NCBI RefSeq assembly: GCF_000412695.1
Contig: NC_021499.1
Coordinates: 4,340,001 to 4,404,000 of the forward strand
From: Pseudomonas resinovorans NBRC 106553
GTDB taxonomy: Bacteria; Pseudomonadota; Gammaproteobacteria; Pseudomonadales; Pseudomonadaceae
Direction of reading: 5' to 3'
DNA: 64,000 nt
The translations under genes and the position numbers were made by a program. The notes beneath the pieces are model-generated. The model saw nothing but the letters and a program-made list of their open reading frames with translations, was not told the origin of the DNA and did no database searches. Position 1 is the first letter of the stretch. Each line of letters begins with the position of its first letter. This document shows, in pieces, positions 27,064 to 35,787 of the stretch.

Positions 27064-28035
27064 TCAGCGCTGGCGTTCGATAGGTTCGAGGATCTGCAGG
27101 GACAGGTTGCCCTTGTGCGATCCAAGCTTGGCCTTGAAGGCCGGCACGCCGTTGGCGCGCATGATCATGTGTTCGGGCAGCTCCACGGGAATGACGTCCC
27201 CCGGCTGCATGTGCAGGATGTCCCGCAGCTTGAGCTGGCGGCGCACCACGGTGGCGGCCACCGGCACGCTGACGTCGAGGATGTCCTCGCGCAGGGCCTT
27301 GATCCAGCGCTCGTCCTGGTCGTCGACGTCGGACTGGAAGCCGGCGTCGAGCATCTCGCGGATCGGCTCGATCATCGAATAGGGCATGGTGACGTGCAGG
27401 TCGCCGCCGCCGCCGTCCAGCTCGATATGGAAGGTGGACACCACCACCACTTCGCTGGGGCTGACGATGTTGGCCAGGGCCGGGTTCACTTCCGAGTTCA
27501 TGTATTCGAAGTTCACTTCCATCACCGCGTGCCAGGCTTCGGCCAGGTCGACGAAGGCCTGGTCCAGCACCATGCGCACCACGCGCAGCTCGGTGGGGGT
27601 GAACTCGCGGCCCTCGATCTTGGCGTGGCGGCCGTCACCGCCGAAGAAGTTGTCCACCAGCTTGAACACCAGCTTGGCGTCGAGGATGAACAGCGAGGTG
27701 CCGCGCAGCGGCTTCATCTTCACCAGGTTGAGGCTGGTGGGCACGTAGAGCGAATGCACGTACTCGCCGAACTTCATCACCTGCACGCCGCCCACCGCCA
27801 CATCGGCCGAGCGGCGCAGCAGGTTGAACATGCTGATGCGGGTGTAGCGGGCGAAACGCTCGTTGATCATTTCCAGGGTCGGCATGCGCCCCCGGACGAT
27901 GCGGTCCTGGCTGGTCAGGTCATAGCTTTTGACGCTGGTGGGATCGGCATCGGTTTCGGTTTCCACCAGGCCGTCGTCGACGCCGTGCAGCAGCGCGTCG
28001 ATCTCGTCCTGGGACAGCAGGTCTTGAACAGCCAT
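27064..28035 (-). CDS. fliM: FliM, C-ring switch protein that binds CheY-P
   Basis: 323 aa. The N-terminal CheY-P-binding peptide LLSQDEIDALL (residues 6-16), the CheC-like middle domain with GGEG-equivalent (FFGGDGRHAKIEGREFT), and a C-terminal SpoA domain. Switches motor rotation. Spaced 42 bases from fliN and 13 from fliL. Confidence 0.96.
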   Translation of the reverse strand: MAVQDLLSQDEIDALLHGVDDGLVETETDADPTSVKSYDLTSQDRIVRGRMPTLEMINERFARYTRISMFNLLRRSADVAVGGVQVMKFGEYVHSLYVPTSLNLVKMKPLRGTSLFILDAKLVFKLVDNFFGGDGRHAKIEGREFTPTELRVVRMVLDQAFVDLAEAWHAVMEVNFEYMNSEVNPALANIVSPSEVVVVSTFHIELDGGGGDLHVTMPYSMIEPIREMLDAGFQSDVDDQDERWIKALREDILDVSVPVAATVVRRQLKLRDILHMQPGDVIPVELPEHMIMRANGVPAFKAKLGSHKGNLSLQILEPIERQR

Positions 28036-28048
28036 GGTCGTACCTTGC

Positions 28049-28567
28049 CTACTGCAATACGAAGTTGGTGAAGAGCACTTGCTCGACGGTCATCGCGCCG
28101 GTCTCCTGCTTGGCCAGTTCCTGCACCGTGGCGGTGGCCTGCTGGCGCAGCATCTCCTTGCCAACCGGTGTGATCAGGTTCTCGAAGCTCTGCCCGGAGA
28201 ACAGCATGACCAGCTTGTTGCGCAGCACCGGCATGTGCACCTTGAGCGCGTCGAGCTGGGCCTGGTCACGGGCCATCAGCGCCACGCTCACCTGCATGTA
28301 GCGCTGGCGACCGTTCTGGTTGAAGTTGACCACGAAGGCCGGCGCCATGTCCTGGTAGATGGCCGGTTGCCGCGTAGGCGCGGCGCTCGCCTCTTCCTTG
28401 GCGGGCTCGGCGGCCTTGTCGCCGCGACTGAGGAAGAACCAGGTGGCCCCCACCGACAGGCCGATCGCCAGCAATAGCGCGACCACGCCGAGGATGATGA
28501 GCTTCAGCTTGCTCTTGCCACCTGCCGCACCACCCTCTGCCGGGGCCTTCGCTTGTTTCGTCGCCAT
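28049..28567 (-). CDS. fliL: FliL, stator-associated membrane protein
   Basis: 172 aa, one N-terminal membrane helix (KLIILGVVALLLAIGLSVGA) and a periplasmic stomatin-like domain ending FTNFVLQ. FliL rings surround MotAB-type stators. First gene of the operon that runs to flhB. Confidence 0.95.
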   Translation of the reverse strand: MATKQAKAPAEGGAAGGKSKLKLIILGVVALLLAIGLSVGATWFFLSRGDKAAEPAKEEASAAPTRQPAIYQDMAPAFVVNFNQNGRQRYMQVSVALMARDQAQLDALKVHMPVLRNKLVMLFSGQSFENLITPVGKEMLRQQATATVQELAKQETGAMTVEQVLFTNFVLQ

Positions 28568-28617
28568 GCCAATAATCCGTCACTGGGCGGGATGAATCCG
28601 CCGTTTCCAGGGGAATG

Positions 28618-28633
28618 AGCAAGTGTTATGCCA
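28618..28633 (-). promoter_or_regulatory. Sigma-54 promoter of fliLMNOPQR-flhB
   Basis: The complement reads TGGCATAACACTTGCT, with -24 GG, -12 GC and correct spacing. It lies about 50 bases before the fliL ATG. A FleQ-dependent class II promoter is expected here. Confidence 0.82.
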
Positions 28634-28749
28634 GATCGCCGGCCAGCCGGCGCGTGAGGCAACTGCTTCAGGGCAGCGGATATACCAGTGTCGGGGGGCG
28701 ACTGTCACGGGGGGATTGCGGGAAACCGGCACGCCGGTGCCGGGCGCTT

Positions 28750-28845
28750 CGTAGGATTTGGCGGGCGGCGCTCCGCTTGAGCGAAGCGATACCCATCTGC
28801 TCCAACCAAACAGCATGGGTATCGCAAGCTCAACCCATCCTACGT
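28750..28845. repeat. Dispersed palindromic repeat, copy B
   Basis: Begins CGTAGGATTTGG and ends CAACCCATCCTACG; inner halves GCGATACCCAT and ATGGGTATCGC match copy A. It lies between the fliK 3' end and the fliL promoter. The other parts of 28568-28893 (326 bases) hold the fliL promoter and no gene. Confidence 0.8.
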
Positions 28846-28893
28846 CGCGCCTACAAGTCCGGCGCCGGGGTCTGCGTTCGTGCAAGCGGGCCG

Positions 28894-30159
28894 TCAGGCG
28901 TAGTAGTCCACCAGGCCACGCCCGCCGCTGTGGGTCGGACGAATCTCGCTGTGGCTGACCGAGATTTCCTCATCGCCGCTGCCGGCGCCAAAATCGGCAC
29001 GGTTGCCGCCACGGCGCTCGCCGTCACCGCCCTGCCCTTGCCAGCCACGGCTGAGGGACTGGTCGGAGACGTTCACGTCCGGCTGGTTCATGCCCTGCTG
29101 GGCGAACATGTCGCGCAGACGGTGCATCTGCCCTTCGAGGGCGTCGCGGACGTTGGCGTTGGGACTGGCGAAGGTCACCTGGGTCTGGTCCTGGTTCAGG
29201 TTCACCCGTACCTCGAGGCGGCCCAGCTCCTGCGGATCGAGCTGGATCTCGGCGGACTTGAGGTTCTGGCTGGACAGCCACATCACCCGGTCCACCACCG
29301 CTTCGCTGAAGCCGCCCTGGTTCAACGGCACCGGCTGGCCCGGCACCAAGACCGGCGCACGCTGGGCCTGGGCGGCCTGCTGGCTGATGGCCTGGCTCAG
29401 GCTGTTGAGACGACTGGCGAGCAGTTCGTTGCGCACCTCGCCCTTGTTCTCGCCCAGGCCATCGGCCACCTCCACCGACAAGGTGGCGGTCGACAGTTCG
29501 CTGTCCAGCTTGCCCTCGCCCGCTTCCAGCGGCTCGTCCGCGAAGGCGGCCAGGGCGCTGGCGAAGTCCTGGTCGGCGGTGGGCGCCGTCTGCGTGGCGT
29601 TCTGTGCCTGCTGGGCGGCCTGGGCACCCTGTTCGAGGGCCATTTTCACCGCCGGCAAGCCGTTGAGCTGATCCAGGTCGGGGTCGAGGCTGGCCTCGCT
29701 CAGGGTAGCCGGGGCCGCGCTGTTGACCGTGGGCGGCACAGGCAGCAGCTCGCTGCCGAGCTCGGCGGCGGCGGCAGCGTCATCGGCCGGTGCCTGGCCG
29801 GTCATGGCCATCAGCAGCAGTGGGTCCAGGACCTGCTCTTCGGGGACCGAAGCTTCGCTGGTCTCGCCCTCTTCGGCCGGCAAGGCCTTGCCGCTATCGG
29901 CAACGGCGGGCGCGGTGGCGGCAGGGTCGGCGGTCGGCTTTTCCTGGCCGGCCACTTCATCGGTCTTGTCCTTGGCCTGCTTGGCAGCCGCGTCGTTGCG
30001 CTCGGCGGCCTTGGCCTGACGTTCCTTGGCATACATCTGGGCGAAGCTGGATGCCTCGCCCTTGCTGGTTTCCACCGGTTTATCCGGGGCTTTCGCGGCC
30101 GGTGCTTTCGGCTTCACCTCAGGCCTGGCCTGAAGAAGCAGATCGGGGGCAACGGGCAT
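28894..30159 (-). CDS. fliK: FliK, hook-length control protein
   Basis: 421 aa. A long Ala/Glu/Gln-rich N-terminal ruler region, then the Flg_hook domain (VDRVMWLSSQNLKSAEIQLD; PQELGRLEVRVNLNQDQ) and a disordered Gly-rich tail. It measures hook length and switches FlhB specificity. The ATG at 30159 follows GGAGAG by 5 bases; a GTG two codons earlier is less well placed. Own sigma-54 promoter upstream. Confidence 0.94.
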   Translation of the reverse strand: MPVAPDLLLQARPEVKPKAPAAKAPDKPVETSKGEASSFAQMYAKERQAKAAERNDAAAKQAKDKTDEVAGQEKPTADPAATAPAVADSGKALPAEEGETSEASVPEEQVLDPLLLMAMTGQAPADDAAAAAELGSELLPVPPTVNSAAPATLSEASLDPDLDQLNGLPAVKMALEQGAQAAQQAQNATQTAPTADQDFASALAAFADEPLEAGEGKLDSELSTATLSVEVADGLGENKGEVRNELLASRLNSLSQAISQQAAQAQRAPVLVPGQPVPLNQGGFSEAVVDRVMWLSSQNLKSAEIQLDPQELGRLEVRVNLNQDQTQVTFASPNANVRDALEGQMHRLRDMFAQQGMNQPDVNVSDQSLSRGWQGQGGDGERRGGNRADFGAGSGDEEISVSHSEIRPTHSGGRGLVDYYA

Positions 30160-30197
30160 GGGCACTCTCCGCTCGGGTTGGTTCGTGCCAGGGGGAT

Positions 30198-30213
30198 TGC
30201 AAGGGACGGGCCA
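30198..30213 (-). promoter_or_regulatory. Sigma-54 promoter of fliK
   Basis: The complement reads TGGCCCGTCCCTTGCA: -24 GG, -12 GC and perfect TTGCA with exact spacing, 39 bases before the fliK ATG. It lies in the 81-base gap after hptB. Confidence 0.8.
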
Positions 30214-30240
30214 ACATTTCGGCCCTGGGGAAATCGCGGC

Positions 30241-30594
30241 TCAGCCGGCCAGCCCGCGACGCTCTTCCTGCATCAGCGCGCGCACGATGAGGAACTCTTC
30301 TTCGATCTGCAGGATAAGGGCAGGCGCGTCGGCCAACTGGTCGCGATGGGCGATGTCTTCCAGCTGCTTGCACAGGCCCGCCAGCAGGAGCGCGCCCATA
30401 TTGCTGCAGCTGCCCTTGAAGCTGTGGGCAGCCAGGCGCAGCGCCTGGCTGTCGGCTAGCCGCTGGCTGTCCTGGATCTGCCGCAGGCGTTCGGTCGAGT
30501 CCGCCAGGAAGGTATCCAGCAACACCGGAAACTCGTCCTCCATGACGTCCCGCAGGGCAGACAGCACTGAATGGTCGAGATGGATATCGGACAA
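30241..30594 (-). CDS. hptB: HptB, histidine phosphotransfer protein
   Basis: 117 aa single Hpt domain with phospho-accepting His57 in AAHSFKGSCSNMGA. The start is TTG at 30594 (reading MSDIHLDHSVLSALRDVMED), with GGGAGCGAGGG upstream; earlier in-frame starts overlap the hsbR coding end. In P. aeruginosa HptB takes phosphate from hybrid sensors and passes it to HsbR, affecting swarming, biofilm and FlgM/HsbA signalling. Confidence 0.88.
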   Translation of the reverse strand: MSDIHLDHSVLSALRDVMEDEFPVLLDTFLADSTERLRQIQDSQRLADSQALRLAAHSFKGSCSNMGALLLAGLCKQLEDIAHRDQLADAPALILQIEEEFLIVRALMQEERRGLAG

Positions 30595-30625
30595 ATCCCT
30601 CGCTCCCTGTACTGAAGTCGGAAAA

Positions 30626-32320
30626 TTATGCCTGAGCGGGCCAGCGGAACTCCACATGTATGCCCTGGCCGCCCTCGCCGGGCTCGCAGTGGGCCGCGAG
30701 CTTGCTCACCAGGGTCAGGCCCCGGCCGCAGAGGCTGTCCATCGATGTCGGGCCGGCCAATACGCCCGCCAGGTCGAAGCCCTTGCCGCTGTCCTGCACC
30801 TTGACGATCAGGCGCCCTCCCCGTCCCTCGGGAAGCAATTGCAGGTTGAAGCGCACATATCCGGCCTCCAGGGCGGCCAGGCGCTCGCTGCGCTCACGGT
30901 AGTAGCGGGCGAAGCCCTCGGCATTGCGTTTCAGGGAGGAGTCCAGCCCCAGCACGCCATGTTCCAGGGCGTTGGAATAGAGCTCGGCGAGCACGGTGTA
31001 GAGTGCCCCGCCCTGGTCGCGCAGGCCCTGGACCTCCAGCAGGAGCTGCAGGAGGAAGGGCAAGGGATTGAAGCGCTTGAGGGTCTGGGCGCGGAATTCG
31101 AAGCTGGCGGACCAATCCAGCGGACTGGAATGGCCGCTGTCGGTGAAGGCCAGCTTGGCGCGCTCGGTGACCTCATCGAGCATGCGCACCTCGATCATGC
31201 TCACGTCGTCCTGGGCGTGACCACGGAAGGCGCTAAGAGCCAGCTGGATCTCGTCGAACAGGCGATTGCCATCGCCGTTGGCGTCGAACACCTCGCGCAG
31301 GCGCTGGTCGCCAAAGACTTCGTCGTTGTCGTTGCGGGTTTCCAGCACACCATCGGAGACCAGGAAGATGCGGTCGTCGGTCTCGATGGGGTACGCCTCG
31401 AAGTGGGCATTGAAGGCGCTCTGCTCGAGCACCCCCAGCGGCAGGTGGCGGGACACCAGCGGCACCCGCTCGCCGCTGCCGGCGCGGCGCAGGTAGCCGT
31501 CCGGCAGGCCGCCGTTCCACACCTCGACCATGCGCCGCTGGAAGCTCAGGTTGAGGAAGGTGGCGCAGCAGAACACCCCCACCGGCAGGATGCGTTTCAG
31601 CTTGGCGTTCATCTCCCGCAGGATGTCCGCCATGGCGTAGCCCTTGGCGGTCATGCCGTAGAACACCTCGGCCAGCGGCATGGCGCCGATGGCCGCCGGC
31701 AGGCCATGGCCGGTGAAGTCGCCGAGCAGCACGTGCATGCCGCCGGACGGCTTGTAGGCGGCCAGCAGCAGGTCGCCGTTGAACAGCGCATAGGGCGATT
31801 GCAGGTAGCGGATGTTCGGCGCGCTCAGGCAGCCGGAATGCGCCACCTTGTCGAACACCGCCTTGGCCACCCGCTGCTCGGTGACCAGGTGCTCGTTGTG
31901 CCGGGCGATCAGGTCACGCTGCTGCAGCACGGTGTCCTGCAGGCGGCGCAGGCGGTCGAGCGCCTTGATCTTGGCTTCGAGGATGACGCGGTTGTAGGGC
32001 TTGGCGAGAAAGTCGTCGCCGCCGGCCTCCAGGCAGCGCACCAGGGCCTCGTTCTCGGTCAGCGAGGTGAGGAAGATGATCGGCACCAGGGCCTCGCCCG
32101 CCAGCTGCTTGATCCGCCGGGCCGCCTCGAAGCCGTCCATGACCGGCATCAGGGCGTCCATCAGCACCAGCTGCGGCTGTTCCTGCTGGAACAGCGACAC
32201 GGCTTCCAGGCCATTGGCGGCGGTGAGGGCGCGATGGCCCTGGCGACTGACGATGGTGGAAAGCAGCAGCCTGTCCGCCGCGTTGTCCTCGGCAATCAGG
32301 ATCGTCAGCGGCGACGGCAT
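30626..32320 (-). CDS. hsbR: HsbR, receiver/PP2C phosphatase/anti-sigma kinase protein
   Basis: 564 aa. Receiver domain residues 1-120 with acceptor Asp55 (LVLMDALMPVMDG), a PP2C-type SpoIIE phosphatase (GDLLLAAYKPSGGMHVLLGD; FTGHGLPAAIGAMPL; DRIFLVSDGVLETRN), and a C-terminal RsbW-like HATPase domain (LYSNALEHGVLGLD; DSGKGFDL; GRGLTLVSKL). It phosphorylates or dephosphorylates the anti-sigma antagonist HsbA according to HptB input. Confidence 0.92.
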   Translation of the reverse strand: MPSPLTILIAEDNAADRLLLSTIVSRQGHRALTAANGLEAVSLFQQEQPQLVLMDALMPVMDGFEAARRIKQLAGEALVPIIFLTSLTENEALVRCLEAGGDDFLAKPYNRVILEAKIKALDRLRRLQDTVLQQRDLIARHNEHLVTEQRVAKAVFDKVAHSGCLSAPNIRYLQSPYALFNGDLLLAAYKPSGGMHVLLGDFTGHGLPAAIGAMPLAEVFYGMTAKGYAMADILREMNAKLKRILPVGVFCCATFLNLSFQRRMVEVWNGGLPDGYLRRAGSGERVPLVSRHLPLGVLEQSAFNAHFEAYPIETDDRIFLVSDGVLETRNDNDEVFGDQRLREVFDANGDGNRLFDEIQLALSAFRGHAQDDVSMIEVRMLDEVTERAKLAFTDSGHSSPLDWSASFEFRAQTLKRFNPLPFLLQLLLEVQGLRDQGGALYTVLAELYSNALEHGVLGLDSSLKRNAEGFARYYRERSERLAALEAGYVRFNLQLLPEGRGGRLIVKVQDSGKGFDLAGVLAGPTSMDSLCGRGLTLVSKLAAHCEPGEGGQGIHVEFRWPAQA

Positions 32321-32331
32321 GGCGATGAACC

Positions 32332-32637
32332 TCAGGCGATCTGGAACAGTTGTTCGAAGTTGGAAATGGCGAGGATCTTGCGGACGTCGGGGTTGCAGTT
32401 GGCGAGGCGGATCTGCGCTCGTTCGCCGCCGGCGTGGTCACGCAGCAGGAGCAGCATGCCGAGGGCAGAGCTGTCGAGGTAGGTGGTGCCCTTGAGGTCC
32501 ACGACGTAGCGCTTGGGGGTGGTGTTGACGCGCTCGTAGGCGTCGCGGAATTCCTGGTGGGCGCCGAAATCGAAACGTCCCTGGATGGTGATGGTCAGCT
32601 CCTGCCCATCATCGGAGGGCATCGAGGTAATGGCCAT
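32332..32637 (-). CDS. hsbA: HsbA, STAS-domain anti-sigma factor antagonist
   Basis: 101 aa STAS domain; the phosphorylatable serine is in DLKGTTYLDSSALGML (Ser56, as in the P. aeruginosa protein). The ATG at 32637 has AAGGAG 7 bases upstream. In P. aeruginosa it binds FlgM or the diguanylate cyclase HsbD depending on phosphorylation. First gene of this three-gene operon. Confidence 0.92.
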   Translation of the reverse strand: MAITSMPSDDGQELTITIQGRFDFGAHQEFRDAYERVNTTPKRYVVDLKGTTYLDSSALGMLLLLRDHAGGERAQIRLANCNPDVRKILAISNFEQLFQIA

Positions 32638-32820
32638 GCATAGCTCCTTGTTCAAGTTCGGAAAGCGCGTGGAGAAGATTTAGCACCCGCCTCCAAGCAG
32701 GGCAACCGGAAAGCGGCGCGGAGAAGAAATTTAGGCTGTCGGGATGACCGGGAGTAAAACTGGCGAGGGCAACTCATACCGAACTGACTCCGAGCCAGCT
32801 GATGCCTCCCTCTCCCCCCG

Positions 32821-32843
32821 CCCCTCTCCCAGAGGGCGAGGGG
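32821..32843. repeat. CCCCTCTCCC/GGGCGAGGGG palindrome
   Basis: CCCCTCTCCC at 32821-32830 and GGGCGAGGGG at 32834-32843 make a stem with one mismatch and a 3-base loop. It resembles a common pseudomonad intergenic repeat. It lies in the 544-base gene-free stretch 32638-33181 between hsbA and fliJ, which also holds the hairpin cluster at 32969-33119. No convincing promoter for hsbA was found. Confidence 0.5.
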
Positions 32844-32968
32844 TGACTCGCGCCGACGAGGCACAAACCAACCTGATGCCAACTGCGGCCTGAAACGAAG
32901 CAGCGAAAATGACGCCGCGCAAACCGCCCCTTCAGGAGGCCGAGTGGAATCCTTGCGCAGGGGGACGA

Positions 32969-33119
32969 GCGGCATGGATGCCGCGAGAGGCGCGCGGGGC
33001 CATGGATGGCCCTTCGCGCCGGCCCCCGGAGCAAGGATGGAGCGAGGGAAGTTTGGCGAAGCCAAACCCGGATGTCGGGGCAAGTTTTTTGGTTCCTTTT
33101 CAACGATTGGAAAAGGAAC
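32969..33119. repeat. Cluster of four consecutive hairpins (repeat-like element)
   Basis: Perfect stems in series: GCGGCAT/ATGCCGC (32969-32984), GGGCCAT/ATGGCCC (32997-33012), GTTTGGC/GCCAAAC (33051-33067) and GTTCCTTTTC/GAAAAGGAAC (33092-33119). No convincing gene is present. The layout resembles a repeat family I recall from gammaproteobacterial intergenic regions, but no second copy is in this window. Confidence 0.6.
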
Positions 33120-33181
33120 TCGCCCGGGAAGGCGAAACAGAAACCATCAGCCCACTCAGAGCTGAGCTGAGCACCGAGACC

Positions 33182-33631
33182 TCAGCCCTCCCCCCGTCCC
33201 GGCATCCGCTGCACCAGCTCATCGAGCAACTTCTGCTCGCGCTTGTCTTCGATTGCACGGGCTTCATCGAGGTAGCGCTGCACCAGCTTGCGCAACCCTT
33301 CCAGGCGAGCGTGGCGCTGTTGCCAGGCGGCACGTGCCTTGTCGAGGTTGTCGCGGTGCCATTTGACGCTCTGCGCCTGCTGGCCGATGGCCGATTCCAG
33401 CTGGGACAGGAAGCGCTGGTAGTTCATCAGCCACTGGCCGGAAACCCCGCGCTTGCCCTCCTCGATCCACTGCTGCTGGTAGTCGCCACGATAGCGTTCC
33501 AGCTCGCCGAGCTTCATCTCCGCCTGGGTCACCTGGCCCTGGCAGCGGCCCAACATGCGCGCCGCCTCGCGCTCGGCGCGGGCGGCCATTTCGACTACCG
33601 GCGCCAGGCGCGCCGCACGGGTGCCGGACAT
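33182..33631 (-). CDS. fliJ: FliJ, export ATPase stalk protein
   Basis: 149 aa, a long antiparallel coiled coil (ARAEREAARMLGRCQGQVTQ; ARLEGLRKLVQRYLDEARAI). FliJ sits in the centre of the FliI hexamer and couples it to FlhA. Starts 6 bases after fliI; last gene of the fliEFGHIJ operon. Confidence 0.93.
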   Translation of the reverse strand: MSGTRAARLAPVVEMAARAEREAARMLGRCQGQVTQAEMKLGELERYRGDYQQQWIEEGKRGVSGQWLMNYQRFLSQLESAIGQQAQSVKWHRDNLDKARAAWQQRHARLEGLRKLVQRYLDEARAIEDKREQKLLDELVQRMPGRGEG

Positions 33632-33637
33632 GGGTTA

Positions 33638-34990
33638 TCAGCCCTGGACGCCGAGGGAAGCCGCCAGGCGCTGGGCGCTCGGGGCCAGGCCTTCGCTCTC
33701 GTCCAGGGCCTGGCGCAGGAAGGCGCTCATGGTCGGCTGGCGGGCGATGGCCAGGTCGGTATCGGGATCGCCGCCGGCGACATAGGCGCCCACGCTGATC
33801 AGGTCGCGGCTCTGCTGGTAGCGCGACCAGAGCTGCTTGAAGCGCTGGGCCAGCTTCATTTGCTCCGGACTGACCACCTGGGGCATGACCCGGCTGATGG
33901 ACGCCTCGATATCGATGGCCGGGTAGTGGCCTTCCTCGGCCAGGCGACGGGACAGCACGAAGTGGCCATCGAGCACGCCGCGCGCGGCGTCGGCGATGGG
34001 GTCCTGCTGGTCGTCACCCTCGGAAAGCACGGTGTAGAAGGCGGTGATGGAGCCGCCGCCCTGCTCGGCATTGCCGGCGCGTTCCACCAGCTTCGGCAGC
34101 TTGGCGAACACCGAGGGCGGATAGCCCTTGGTGGCCGGCGGCTCGCCGATGGCCAGGGCGATCTCGCGCTGGGCCTGGGCGAAACGGGTCAGGGAATCCA
34201 TCAGCAACAGGACATTCTTGCCCTTGTCGCGGAAGTATTCGGCGATACGGGTGCAGTACATGGCGGCGCGCAGGCGCATAAGCGGCGCATCGTCCGCCGG
34301 CGAGGCCACCACTACGGAACGCTTGAGGCCTTCTTCGCCGAGGATGTGCTCGATGAATTCCTTCACCTCGCGGCCCCGTTCGCCGATCAGGCCGACGACG
34401 ATGATCTCCGCCTCGGTGAAGCGGGTCATCATGCCCAGCAGCACGCTCTTGCCCACGCCGGTACCGGCGAACAGGCCGAGGCGCTGGCCACGGCCGACGG
34501 TGAGCAGCGCATTGATCGAGCGAATGCCCACATCCAGCGGCTCGCTGATGGGGTGGCGCTTCAGGGGGTTGATGGTGGGGCCGTCCATCGGCACCCAGTC
34601 CTCGGCCTTCATGCCGCCCTTGCCGTCCAGTGCGCGGCCGGCGCCATCGAGCACCCGACCGAGCATGGACATGCCCATGGGCAGGCGGCCGGTATCCGGC
34701 AGGGGCACCACCCGGGCGCCGGGCGCGATGCCCGACAGGCTGCCCACCGGCATCAGGTAGATCTTGCTGCCGGCAAAACCCATCACCTCGGCCTCCACCT
34801 GCACCGGGTGATAGCTGTCGTCGTTGATCACCAGGCAACGGCTGCCGACCGGCGCACGCAGGCCTTCCGCTTCCAGGGTGAGGCCCACCATGCGCAGCAG
34901 GCGGCCTTCCACCAGGGGTTGCGTGGGCAGGTCGATGACGTCGTTGTAACCCGCCAGGCGCTTGGCGAAGCTGGCCCGCTCAATACGCAT
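33638..34990 (-). CDS. fliI: FliI, flagellar export ATPase
   Basis: 450 aa, F1-beta-like ATPase. Walker A AGTGVGKS at residues 175-182, catalytic Glu in [13 protein letters not shown], Walker [15 protein letters not shown]. Energises unfolding and export of flagellar substrates. Overlaps the fliH 3' end by 11 bases. Confidence 0.97.
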   Translation of the reverse strand: MRIERASFAKRLAGYNDVIDLPTQPLVEGRLLRMVGLTLEAEGLRAPVGSRCLVINDDSYHPVQVEAEVMGFAGSKIYLMPVGSLSGIAPGARVVPLPDTGRLPMGMSMLGRVLDGAGRALDGKGGMKAEDWVPMDGPTINPLKRHPISEPLDVGIRSINALLTVGRGQRLGLFAGTGVGKSVLLGMMTRFTEAEIIVVGLIGERGREVKEFIEHILGEEGLKRSVVVASPADDAPLMRLRAAMYCTRIAEYFRDKGKNVLLLMDSLTRFAQAQREIALAIGEPPATKGYPPSVFAKLPKLVERAGNAEQGGGSITAFYTVLSEGDDQQDPIADAARGVLDGHFVLSRRLAEEGHYPAIDIEASISRVMPQVVSPEQMKLAQRFKQLWSRYQQSRDLISVGAYVAGGDPDTDLAIARQPTMSAFLRQALDESEGLAPSAQRLAASLGVQG

Positions 34991-35780
34991 GGTCGAGGCT
35001 GTCCGGGGCGTCCAGGTCCAGCACCAGGTCGGCGGACGGCGGATGCACCTTCTGCTCGCGCTGTTGCTCGAAGAGTTGCTTCATGGCCTGGGCGAGCCGC
35101 GTTTCGATACTGGCATCGATGCGCGAATGTTCGGTCTCGACACGGCAGCCACCCGGCTCCAGGGCTTCGTCCTCGAGGATGCGCCAGCTTTCCTCGTGGC
35201 GTTCGCGCAGGGCTTTGACCTGCTCGAAGTCCTGCGGGTTGATGTGGATGCGCAGATTGCTGGCGCCCATGGGCAACAGCTTCAGGGCCTCGCGCAGCAC
35301 ATGGCGGATCTGGCTGGAATCGGTGCGCAGCTCGCGCTGGATCACCTGGCGGGTGATCAGGCTGGTGAGGTGTATCAGGGATTCCTCGATCTGCCGGTCC
35401 TGTTCGGCGATGGGCTCCAGCAGCTGGCCCATGAGGGTCTCCAGCTGGGCCACGCGCGCGTTCAGGGCCGTCTCGGCTTCCTGCCGGGCCTTGAGCTGGC
35501 CGGCATGGAAGCCGTCGCGCTCGCCGGTGGCGAAGCCTTCGTTGTAGGCGTCCTGGCGGATGGCCTCGAGTTCGTCCAGCGTCAGCGGCTTGACGTCCTC
35601 AATGGGCACTTCCTCGATCTGCGGTTCCGGCTCGGGCTCGGCGGCGGTGACCGCCGCTTCCGGCTCGGGCTCGACCTCCGGCTCCGCGCCGGCCGGGTCG
35701 AAGCTGGGCAGCGACCAGCGATCGAAGACGTTGACGTCCTTGGCGCGGATCAGTTCGCTTGGCGATTCCTTGCTGGCCAT
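34980..35780 (-). CDS. fliH: FliH, regulator of the FliI ATPase
   Basis: 266 aa. Acidic, Glu/Pro-rich N-terminal third ([20 protein letters not shown]), a Gly-containing helix ([16 protein letters not shown]), then the V-type E-subunit-like C-terminal half. Anchors FliI to FliN of the C-ring. Confidence 0.94.
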   Translation of the reverse strand: MASKESPSELIRAKDVNVFDRWSLPSFDPAGAEPEVEPEPEAAVTAAEPEPEPQIEEVPIEDVKPLTLDELEAIRQDAYNEGFATGERDGFHAGQLKARQEAETALNARVAQLETLMGQLLEPIAEQDRQIEESLIHLTSLITRQVIQRELRTDSSQIRHVLREALKLLPMGASNLRIHINPQDFEQVKALRERHEESWRILEDEALEPGGCRVETEHSRIDASIETRLAQAMKQLFEQQREQKVHPPSADLVLDLDAPDSLDHAY

Positions 35781-35787
35781 GACCGCC

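Noticed and set aside
32638..32700. Sigma-70 promoter for hsbA (TTGCCC, 17 bases, TAAATC)
   Set aside because: Only about half of each hexamer matches; too weak to annotate.
32909..33172. Possible small proteins in the fliJ-hsbA gap
   Set aside because: Frames run through inverted repeats and have no family resemblance; the sequence is better explained as repeat elements.
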